A stretch of DNA of 64,000 bases from Mermis nigrescens (Eukaryota; Nematoda; Enoplea; Mermithida; Mermithidae). The stretch's first letter is position 1. Every line of letters begins with the position of its first letter. The notes below the pieces were generated by a model that saw nothing but the letters and a program-made list of their open reading frames with translations, did no database searches and was not told where the DNA came from. The DNA lies in contig JAVLUZ010000507.1 of the NCBI GenBank assembly GCA_036768485.1, positions 1,497,579-1,561,578 of the forward strand. The letters run 5' to 3'. Shown here one piece after another: positions 31,254-42,700 of this stretch. The position numbers and the translations under genes are program-made.

Positions 31254-31822
31254 TAGAGATGAAATACGGGTTGGCATTTTGACCCGAACCCGACCAGCAA
31301 GAGCCAGGGTACCAGCCAACACGCAGTGTCCAACCCGCAGCCCGCACATGACAAGGGTTTGTCTGACCCGACCTGAAAAAACCCGAGGATTTCGAGCAGC
31401 TTTTACCGAGTCGTAATGATATGACAAACTTTATAGTTAGCCACAAAATTCAATTTTACGTATTTTCAAGCGTCGAAATGGAAATTTTTTGAATTTGAAA
31501 CCCGAAAAATCGGATTAAATTTTTACACAAATAGTTGTTTACCTACATATATGGATAGGTAATAGGCTAAACTGTAGAATTGACGTGTCCTACTATTAGG
31601 GGCGTGTTTGCATAGCTGCGAATTTTTGTATCCATTTATGTATTTTTTGTGAACAAACCGTTACTTCGAGGCATATTCAGTTTTTTTGCGACTAAAAATA
31701 ATGTTTTAAATCTTAAAATCTAGTGTTTACTCGATTGTAACATCTTGACCCGCACCCAACAGCTCGCGCCCAACCTTTCTTGCGTTGTGCCCGACTCGGT
31801 CGGGCCCTGAATTCTCATTTCT
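31254..31822. mobile_element. Possible inverted-repeat element with TAGARATGARA ends
   Basis: TAGAGATGAAATACGGGTTGG on the left, and GGGCCCTGAATTCTCATTTC then TA on the right, are approximate inverted repeats; GACCCGAACCCGACC-like words cluster at both ends. No clear duplication. Confidence 0.4.
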
Positions 31823-32045
31823 AGCGACGATGTGTTGTGAAGTGCGTTTTGCAAACTTACGAATGAATAAAGGAAAGCAATTTATCACTTATACGCAGAT
31901 TTATTGCTAAAATACAATGCTTTTCGTCTTTTATCTAATTGTTTGAGCTTGGGCGGTCGTAAACCTATGGGAAACTTATTTATGATTCGCAGAGCGTTGA
32001 GCTGATGAGCCTTCGCAGACGAAATGATTAGGTACCTCTACCTAC

Positions 32046-32472
32046 CATATGTGCACAAGGTCAGAGTCGGCAGGAGGGGGTGAAATCCCAAAAATCCAAA
32101 ACAGTCAATTTAACGTTCACGATTTTTTTTCTGTTTTAAGGATCAAAATGGTCAAAATAGCCTATAAAACATTTTTTCCGTGGTAATATCGCATTTTAAA
32201 ATCATTTTTAGTCCATCTAGACTGCATTATATCACTTTTAACACTAAAAAATGCAAAAATTTATCAATTTTGGGCGCTTTCCGAGTAAAAAGTACTTTAA
32301 CATACTAATCTGGCGCGAAGCGCCGGATAATTTTTGACGTTTTTACTGCTTTTGACCTCAAAAATGAGGCAAAAAACGTTGCAACAGCTCTAAATCGCCG
32401 GACAATACCTGTCCGGCTGACCCTTCAGGGAGGGGGTAATACTCCCCTCACTTCCCTCTATGTGCATTTATG
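32046..32472 (+). mobile_element. Family-2 MITE, 427 bp
   Basis: CATATGTGCACAAGG ... TGTGCATTTATG, with 6-of-8 flanks CTACCTAC / ATACGTAC. It contains the family core GGTCAAAATAGCCTATAAAA and a GGCGCGAAGCGCCGG palindrome near 32312. Confidence 0.75.
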
Positions 32473-33374
32473 ATACGTACCAACCTCTATATTGCCTGTA
32501 GTGAGTCACGAAGTACGATAGCAACGACAAAGATAAGGACCTAAGATAAATACGACAATTTTTCAGAAGTTGAAGCAAATACAAATACTTTGTTCAAAGA
32601 TCCGAGAAATCTGGTTCTCGTATAGTCTATAGTAATAGATAATTCTAATTACGTCCTCAGATCAACAATAATAATGATAGGAATAGTAGTAATAATACCT
32701 CTATTTCTAAAACACGTCATTTCGAAATGGACGTTACTATTTTGTTCATTTGAGAAACTGAATAAGACAAAGCTATGGCAGTAAAATGTAATGTTTATTA
32801 AAAGTCGACGTAAAAAATTGATGATGTACTCAAGCGAGTTGGTAGGTGATCATGCTTTTATTTTGCTTTTTGCGATTTTATGACAAAAAAGCAAAATTTA
32901 CTAAATTTGGTGTCCATAATCGTGGGGAAATTTTTTAGCATTCAAGGCAAAATACAACGAGTGTCTTAAAGTAGTTATGCTTACGATACTATATACATAT
33001 AGTTATGCTGACGATACTCAAAAACATAATTTTTTTGACATTTCTAAATATGTTCTGTCTGACTATGTATATGGCGCGATGCGCTAAAAAATATCTCTTT
33101 TTTGGGCTAAAAGATTGTTAAACACGCTTGAAATGACATGTTTTCTATGAATTTGGGCAAATCGCGATTTTTTGTTGGACGTGAATTCGGGGTACGAGTA
33201 GCTAAAAAGTTTTCGGGGTGGGGGATGGGTTGAAAACCCATATGGTCTGGTCATTTAGGTATACTGACAATGTCTATTTGGATTCAGAAGCAAATAGAAC
33301 GATAAGTATTGCTTTATTCGCTTGAAACGAAATTTTGGACTCTATCGGCTCATTGGTAAAATTCTTGCCACCTA
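32473..33374. other. Region upstream of the MATH-BTB gene
   Basis: No gene. A TGGCGCGATGCGC word near 33073 lies in a fragment of the 400-bp repeat family (about 33060-33240). The MATH-BTB promoter should be here, but no box is convincing. Confidence 0.4.
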
Positions 33375-33789
33375 ATGCAACAAGCCAACGCTAGCGGCGT
33401 GCCGTTCAACGTAGCGGCGAATAACAACGCCGCCGGAATTTTATTGCCCGTCAACGCTGACTTTGTCGTCAGCGGCGGCGGCGTCGCGTCATCGTCGGTG
33501 TCGGCGCCGACTATTAACGTCGGTGGCGCGGCGGTGCCGATGTTGCCGTCGTCGTCGGGTGTCGGCGTCGGCGGCTTGTTTTCGACAGCGGGGGCGACGC
33601 TGACGCCGACGTCGAACGCGTATGCGCCGCAAATGAACGCGTCGCAGACGGAGATCAAAGTCGAGCGCGTGACGCATCATTGGACGGTGAAGAATTTCAG
33701 TCATTGCTATCAAGAGTATTTGGAGAATTTCGTTAATTTGGTCAAAAATGACGAAACGCTGACGTGGTCGGTGAAAATTTATCCTAAAG
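33375..33789 (+). CDS. MATH-BTB exon 1
   Basis: ATG at 33375 to the donor GTATAC after CCTAAAG; phase 1. GC-rich 5' part encoding the Ala/Gly/Ser/Val-rich leader, then the first MATH strands. Confidence 0.85.
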
Positions 33790-36700
33790 GTATACGTCGG
33801 CAGTGGCGGTCTAGGATTTTTGTAAGGGGCGGTACCCCCACTTTTCCAAAAACAGTCGAAATAAGGTCCGAAAATTCGCCTAACGTGCGAAACAGCGTTT
33901 TTTCGGCGTATCACGTTGTCTTCTGTTTTAAAATCACTCTTGCGCGATTTTTTTCAGGAAAAATTTAAAGTTTTCGATAATTTTGTAAGAAAAAATCATT
34001 AAATTTGCTTGACTTTAGCGAAAATATGACGCCAAGCGCCGTAAAATTTATGAAAATTAGTTGGAAATACGTTTAGAAGCATGAACTACTGCTCGATTTT
34101 CTGTTTTTGTAGCATTTGAGAAGAGGCGTCTAAGATTTTTGAAAGTTATGATTGAAAATCGAAGATAACTCTGCTTAAATAGCTGTTTCTGCGTTTAAAA
34201 TCCTTTTAAAACCAACGTATCCCTCAAGCAAATTTATGACTTTCAAAACTAAGATAAATAATATGTAAATATCATTCATATTTATTATTCGGCGCGAGGC
34301 TCCGGAAAAATCTGAGAAATCATGATCTTTTACAGGTGCAAAAATCATTGCGATTTGCATATTCATTCTTTACTCGCCAACCATATTTGGCCAATAGGGG
34401 GCGGCCGTCGCCCCTGATCCCCTTAAATCCGCCTCGTATTTGCAGGGATAAAGATAAATCATTTTCTTTCGATTTTAAAATTCGTTTGTGTATTATTTAT
34501 TCATTTTGTTTTTATTTACTTTATTTGTACTTATTTATTTGTATTTTTATTTCATTTTTACTTATTCATTTTCACATAGTCGTATTAGTGTTTTTTGCAT
34601 GGGCCTCTCTACAATGTGCAATATTAATTTATTTTGGATTGCTGAAAAATTGTAATTTTCGAATATTCTTTGTCTCACTTTGAATTTTTATTGAAATAAG
34701 CATTTAAAATGCTTCTGTTTTTATTAATAAGCTGTCGGCTGTATTTGTTTATGTACATGTCTTTCATGTAACTATATTTACATATTTAATGAATTACGGG
34801 AGATAAATTTTAAAATTGTGCTCCGCTTATCATACATTTTAATAAAAATATACATAAAATACCAGATAATATAATTAGGGTTATTGCTCGAGGTACCTCG
34901 CCTCATCTACCAGTTTCGAAACATTGAAGATGGTTTTTTACAAACGAGACATTTGGACAGTAATTGATGCACACGTATACTTGTCGACTATATATCGACG
35001 TTGGTTTTTCAAAAAGTTTTAAGTCAACAACTTTTCGGCGATTTTTTGAACTCTTTTCATTTTTTTGACTTCATTAAAATTTTTTGAGCTTTCAGCTCTC
35101 ACGATTAGAAATTAACTCAATTTAAGCAGTCTTTATTTGTTATGTTCCTCGTATCTTAAATTAAAAATGATAATCGTACAGGCACCTTAGCGTCTAAATC
35201 ATGTCATTATAGGTGCACAAGGTCAGGGTCGGCAGGGGGTGAATCCGATAAATCCAATACAGTTAATTTAACGTTCACGATTTTTTTCGCTGTTTAACGA
35301 TAAAAATGGTCAAAATAGCCTATGAAATGTTTTTTTGTGGTAATATCGCATTTTAAAAGCATTTTTAGTCCATTTTGACTGCATTATATCACCTTTGATG
35401 CTAAAAAATCCAAAAATGTATCAATTTCGGACGCTTTTTGAGTAAAAAGTACTTAAAATTACTAATCTGGCGCTAAGCGCCGGAAAAATTTTGACGTTTT
35501 TATTGCTTTTAACTTCAAAAATAATGCAAAAAAACGTCCCGTCAGCTCCAAAATCGCCGTACAGTACCTGTCCGGCTGACCTTCCAGGGGGTAATGCCCC
35601 CCTCACCTCTCCTATGTGCACGTATGATGTCAATATAAATTAAGGAACGTGTGTAACTGGTTTCAAAAATGAAATGGACTTAGAAATTTCTGGCAAACCA
35701 ACATCTATATCGCAGCCCCGAATCCAGGATTTTATTTCAGGGGGGAATCGCAAAGTTTGAGGTTGAATATCTCAAGAACCATAAGCGATTGGAGAAAATA
35801 AAAGCATTTTCGAACGTATCTCGACGAGCTCCATACAATGGCAAAGAAGAATTTTTCAGAAAATTCCAAAAATTTTCATTATATTTCATTGTCATACACA
35901 AAATCTATCGTTCAAACTGTCTGCTTAACTGATTTCTAATCTTTCAATTCATGATTTACTTTTCAACTTTTGTTTTTGTACTCAATCTTTGTACTTTGCA
36001 AACAAAAGCAACTGAGCCGGCGCGATGCGCCGGAAAAAATTGACATGTTCTGCATGTCAAATTTAGTTTTGAGCGGTTTAGAAGGTAAAAAGTGTACATA
36101 AACAATGGATAATTTTGACATTTTTGCATCTTTAAGCTCAGTTCTGCTGCTTTCTGAATATAAGCAGTGCATTAATTATATAGGTGGCGCGAAGCGCCAG
36201 AAATTTTCAATATTTTTCCTTCTAAGCTCAATTATGCAGCTTTCTGAATGTAAGCAATAGAAATTATATCTGGCACGAAGAGCCGATTTTTTTCCATATT
36301 TTTATTATTTTAGGCTCACTTCTGTAGGTTTCCAATTATAAGCAATGAAGGAATGATATCTGGCGCGAAGTGCCAGAAAATTTGGACGTTATTATGTTAT
36401 TTTTCTCAATTTCGCATCTTTTTGAAGATAGAAAATGCAATAAATTTGATACCGCGAAAAATTTAATCTCGAAAATGATTTGAATATGTAATGAATAGTA
36501 ATTTTAGTTGCGCCAAAAATTTGAGTATTTTTATGCTAGGGAACGTCAAAAACCTGTGTACTTTCATAGCTAAAAATTAGCTAAAAATTCTGAAAAAGTT
36601 TCAGGGGAATCCCCCCTTTTGCCCCCTTTGATACGGGCCTTTCTATATGCATACATGTAAGAGGGGATGGGGGATCCCCCACTCAAAGTCGGCCGCCCCT

Positions 36701-39700
36701 CTTAAGCTAGAAAATTTTTAATCCTTCTGTTTTTTTTTGGAAAAAATCGCATTTTTCGGCTGTTTTGGGTGTTTTTGGCCAAGAATCGGAGGTTATTTAT
36801 CCCCCATCCGCTTAAAATTGGCCTGAATTCCCCCATTTTTTAGCTGTTGCATGTATGTCTATATGTGCATAATATTTCATAAGATCTATATGTGCATAAT
36901 ATTTAATAAGAATTAAACATAAGCTGCAGAGATGAAGAACCTTTAATAGCTTGTTGACGCGACCGGATCTCTGTATGAACTATGCTCTGATCCTGATTTT
37001 GAAGTGAGGGATTTCTGTATTAAGGTATTTACATATGTATTTCATTTACATTTTATTTATTTTATTTCTATTTATGTAGTTTATGTTTCATTATGTTTAT
37101 ACTTCATTTATTTCACTGGCATTAGAGCTTTCTTATGACATCATCCTAAAATCAAGATTGAGCTCCACACTAAGTAAGGTTTAATAATAAAGAAAAATTC
37201 GCACGTCTTTTTCGCTGGTTACCCATTATGAAGCCTAAAGGATTTTAATAATTTTGTTCACTAATATATTAAGCAAGGGTATATTCAGGCTCCTTTTTAA
37301 GGGAGTCCGAAAATTAGTGACCCTATATTTCGGGATATGTTAGCCGGTGCACAAAATAAAATGAATTTTCTGACGTTTCCGAACATTTTCTATCCAATAA
37401 ACTCATAAATTTCTAATTTTAGGCAAAAAAAATTTTTTTAACAGGCTGTGAAAAATGACGTTTTTTGACCGCGCTCGAGGCAAATTCACTGGAAATAATG
37501 ATCGTACGGCGCGAAGCGCGAAAAGTTTGGGATTTCCGATACGAATATGCCGATTTTCATCACTTTCTATGAGTTTTCCTACCTTTCAAAAGAATATTTT
37601 GGTTTTAAGGGAGCAGCCGCCTTCCTTTGCTTCCGCCCATAAATTTTAAGCCATTAATCTACATTTTATTTTTTTAACTAGGAAATGGCGAAAACAATAA
37701 GGATTTCGTGTTTTTGTGCTTAAATCGCGTTTTGGCTTCAACGAATGCCGGAAAATTTGGCAAAGTGGGCTTCAAGTCTCGCTTTTTGCTGCGCAACGCG
37801 GAAAATAAAGAAATCGAAATGCGCGTGCATCCGAACCCGAGTCATTCGGATTACGTTTCGTACATCAAACGCGACGTCCTTTTCCCGCAAATATCGCCGA
37901 AGGATATCATCGTAGTTACTGTAGAAATCGACGTTGCCGTCGAAACCGTAACGACTATCAATTCTGAGGAAATTTTTTCGGTAATTTTTCGACAAATTTA
38001 ATTTAATTTGGGAGAATTGGTTAGCAATTTATTAATGTAAAGACGGGTGATAAAAACTTTCGATTTCTGCGCAATATATCGATTCTTTTGATTGAAAAGT
38101 CAGTTTCGTTTCGAAAAAAATTCCGAAAAATTCAAACAATCGACGCGTGATGAGCACTCATTTGGCGTGGCGGGTCTAAGGGTATACATTCCGGCAGAAG
38201 TTGAAACCCCTCCTCCCGCAGATTACTGTAGTAGACCTCAGAATTCTATTTTTAGTAACATTTTTTGGCTATTTTTGGCGATTTCTCCCTCCCTCCCTCA
38301 GGATTTTCCTGCTGCTTATGTATGGTGATCAGTAGTGTGGCGGATCTAGGATTCTCGTAAGGAGGGGGTACCAAACTCTTTCTAAAACGGTCAAACATCT
38401 GTAATTCCGAAACCCGCTATTCACGTGCAGAATAGCTTTTTTCGCCTTTTGATATTGTCTATTTTTAGTCAGAATAATTTTCGGTGCCAAAATCTTGCGA
38501 AAAAAGTTCAAAATTTTAAGCCGTTTCATGCAAAAAGTGCTCAAATTTCTTTGAATTTAGCTTAAAAAAGCGTAAAACGCCGTAAAATTGGTGAAATTTT
38601 GACAGGAAGACGTTAGAGACTCGAATCACTTCATTATTCACCCTTTTTGTCCGTTTTGGACCGAACCCTAATATAGAATTTTAGGCGAAGCGCAAATTTT
38701 TATTGAATTTATGTTAAAAAATGGAAGAAAACTACGAAAATATTGCTTCTGGGTCGTTCTAGAAAGTGAATAAATGTAAATAATAGTTTTCGTCGGCGCA
38801 AAGTGCCGGAAAAATTCAAGAAAATACGATGGCCGCTGGCCAAAAATCATTTCAATTTAAATATCCTTCCTTTATCTCGCTAAATTTTTTTGGTCAGTAT
38901 GGGGTGGGGGCGCCCCTTCTGAATCCGCCACTGGTGATGAGTTTTAGTGGCTTCTACGTTTCGCAAAAATAAATAATGTGAAAATTGTACCATTTTTTAA
39001 TTTTCTATTGAAGTTTTTTCAATATTCTTTATATTATATTAGCAGCAAAACCATTTTTGATGCTTACGTAGTTAATTCTGGGAATAGACGGCTCATTTTT
39101 TTAAAATTCGCTAAAATCGTTTTTTAAAACAAAACTCGCAGTTTACTGTGAAATATTAGTTCAGCGAGCTTTAGTTAATTTTAAAATTAATAAACCCTTT
39201 TAGGACTATTTTAGCTCTAGACTGAGAACTTCATGAGTTTTTTATCTTTCTTTAAACCCCGCACACTAATCATGCTGCTCCCGTTTGAATGTTGTGTCGT
39301 AAAACAAGTCGAAAATCAGTTATTTCGAACAGTTTTGGCCAAAGCCAAATTTGAGATAATTTTTATCGTAAAAATTCCACTTTGCTGGGAAAATTCATGT
39401 TTTTAAGTCAGGCTATTCTAATTGTCTCAGGTCAACTGTAATTCTAAGCTGATTTTTTCAAAGTACTGTTTTTTCTTTTTATGATTTATTTTGATTTTGT
39501 GGAATGATTTTTTTTATTAAAATTTTATTTTTCTTAAATTTTCAATTGAATAATTATGTAGGTTATTAAATTAAATAATTAAATCCTAATTTTACGCATA
39601 CTTTTATAAAATTTTTAAATGCTTTTTACTCAAATTTCATACATCAAGGCACGCATGTATATATATCTCCTCGGACTATGGGCTCCGTGAATTTTTCTTC

Positions 39701-42700
39701 CTGATGGCACATACATACATATGTACATATGTACAACCTAGTTTATTACGCTCTTAATAAAAAATACTTATTTAAGAGAAGTATCGAATCATTCGATTGT
39801 CAAAAAAAAATTTAAATTTTTTTTTTTTAATTTTTAAATTTTTATTTTAAAAACTTACAATTTTCAAATTAGAATTCCATATTTTTTGTCTCCTCATAAT
39901 GATTCATTTCGATATTCGTATCGTTGTTTACGTAGGTTCCCGATCCTAAAATTCAACTAATGAGCGATTACGAAAAATTGTTCAAGTCGCAACAATTTTC
40001 CGATTTCGTAATCGAGGTTGGCACCAGAAAAATTAACACGCATCGTTGCGTGTTGGGTATGCGCAGCTCGGTTTTCAACGCCATGCTTAGCCATGATACG
40101 GAAGAGGCCCAAAAGGGTATTTTTTGTATGTATAGCGTTACTGTAGATAAAAATTATTGATAAAAAATTCTTAAAAATTATAAAAATAATAATGATCATT
40201 AAAAATTATGAAAATTATTTAATTATAAAATAAATAAAAATAAAATCACCTTCCTGTAGCTATGTATATTTCAGGAAAAACTAAGTTTATAATCGGAATA
40301 AAAATAGTCTTTAACAAGTTTTATCACAAACATTTCAGAATTTTAGCGAAGAAAAATGCATGCTTGCTTTTGTGTGCTCAAGTTAAAAATTGCATGGAAT
40401 CGGTGAAAGACGGGAGAACGTATTGTCAAGTTGAAATTAAACATAATCTGATTGAGACATGGGCGTAAGAAAAGGAATTCAAAAGAGAAGTGAGTATACA
40501 TCGGCAGCGACCAGATTCTGATGAGGTCTGGTGGTGTCAAATTGACCACAATCCAAAAACATGCCAAAAAATCGATTCCGGGAGGCCTATCGATTTTTGG
40601 GGTCTACCGGATACTCGGGGGTCTAAAACATGATCTTGAGGGGTTTGGGGGTTCATCCTTCAGAAAAATGTTCACCGCCTCCCGAATTGTTTCAACCCCC
40701 TCCCCCAGAATTCGCGATTTTTCGAAAGTTCTCAAAAATTTGCTGAAAATTCGTAAAAAATATGCATTTTAAAGCGTTTTTAGCTATCTATTCGGTCGAA
40801 GGTGTCAAATTTACAGCGCTCCGAGTCATAAACTCCTGTTTTGACTCTATTTTGTCCGATTTATTTGACTCATTTGATTTTTTCGGATGTTTTTATGCTC
40901 TAGAAAGATATTGCATTGTCAGAAACGCCGAAAAATGATGTTTTTTGACGCCTTCCCACTAGAGGTGCGCCGGCATACATGTAACAGGGGTAGGGGGATC
41001 CCCCCATCCAAACTTGGACGCGTCCTCATCCCTCAAAACCAGAAAATTTTTAACCCCCCCTTGATTTTCGGAAAATTTTTTGGTCATTCTTTGACCGTTT
41101 TTTGGCCGTGTTTGGCCGAAAATTCAAGGTCATTCCCCTTTCCCTGAAAATGGTCGGGACCCCCCCAATGTCGAGCCGTTACATGTTTGTGCACCGGTGC
41201 CACTTTTCTGCCGGTGTCGGTTTTAAAATGTGGCGTATTCGACATTAATGTAAATCCACGTATGACTTATCCCATAATATTTGCTAATGGTTATTTGGTG
41301 CTAAGCGCCAAAAAATTGATACTTTGAGCTAGAAGAATAATAAAAGCACATAAAACTGTTCATTTTCAAAGTTTTTTCTGGAAAATAGAAAATTTTGATC
41401 GGCCGCATTTTGGGGGTCAGCATCAGTAGCTAGTCTTCAAGTGTCACATTCCACTAATTCCATCCAACTAGGAAATATGCTTGCATGTACAGCTGCATTT
41501 TATTGGTTTCAGCTCTTCACAAATCACAGTGTCTACTATAGTGTTCATAGTAAATCAATCTAGAATTTTTTTTTCAGAACCTTACTGGATAATTTATATT
41601 AATGTCAAGTAGCCAAATTCCTGCTTTGATTCAGGAATGTTTATGATTTGCTTAAACGATGAACCGAACGTCTACGAAAAACATGTATAGACATTAGTTG
41701 AGCATAACATAACGAATATTAATGTTTTAGTTTTTTTATTCCAGAAATTCAAAAGAGCAATAAAAAAGATAAATCGTTAGGGAAACACTTAAGATAATTG
41801 GCTCACATATATGTACTCGTGCGTTTACTAATTAACACCGGCCGGTGCCAGATACCTTGGCACCGGTGCCGGTTTTAGTCCCTTCCCTAATATCCACCAA
41901 TTTTGGGCCTAAAAAGTTACTTTGAAATTTCACCCCCTCTCCGCAGAATTCCAATGCTGTGTATGTCTGGTCTAAACCCTCTTCCAACCCCCACCCCAAC
42001 CCGCGCCCTTGCGAGGAAACGAGTCTAACGAAGGCTAAACTTGTGCGATGCTCTTATTACTCGTATTATTTATTGCATAAACGTGTTTTTGATCGTCTGT
42101 TATGAGGAAAAATTCTATCAACGCCAGATTTTTTGCGCTGAATCAAAGATTTTGAGAATCATCTTTGTAATATGGAATGCTTTTTTGGGCAAAGAGATTG
42201 TATATAATTGAGCACTTTTTTGCGCATTTTCATGCTCAATTTCGAAAATTTTAGTGTCATAACGGTCTATTAAATTATAATTTTTAATTAGTAAATTTTT
42301 AAAAGGTTAACGATTTAATATAATACTATTTTTTGAATTTATTATTATAATTTTTTATTCTCCGGTCAATCTAAACATCCTCGTACAGGCTTAAAGATCT
42401 TTTGCATTCATCCCGTCCCCTTCTCTTTTTTAAAGATTTTATGCAGGAAATAAAATTATTTCATAAATTGCCACTGTTTTTGTTGTTTGAACATAGCGTG
42501 TATTATTATATTTCATCAGCTAATTGCAAAGGCAGTATTATTGCTAATCCTGTTGTGTGTACAAATTATTTCAGCTTTTTGAGTGCCGTTTTATTCGTAA
42601 ATTTAGCAGAATACTCACAAAAATTTCAGACTAATATTATCATCTGAATTTGGGATGAATTGACACTTTTTGGACACTTACTTTAACATAGGTGCGCAAG

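Larger units (their letters stand above)
33790..37681 (+). other. MATH-BTB intron 1 (3.9 kb)
   Basis: Holds an element beginning 19 bases after the donor (33808-34440), a family-2 MITE (35209-35626), an hAT element (35709-36641) and a family-3 MITE (36650-36857). No gene. Confidence 0.7.

Noticed and set aside
33489..33914. 141-codon minus-strand ORF, Arg-rich
   Set aside because: Antisense shadow of the GC-rich first exon of the MATH-BTB gene.
40262..40468. Possible extra MATH-BTB exon (68-codon ORF)
   Set aside because: It does not match the MATH-BTB family, and exons 3 and 4 already join to a continuous BTB domain.
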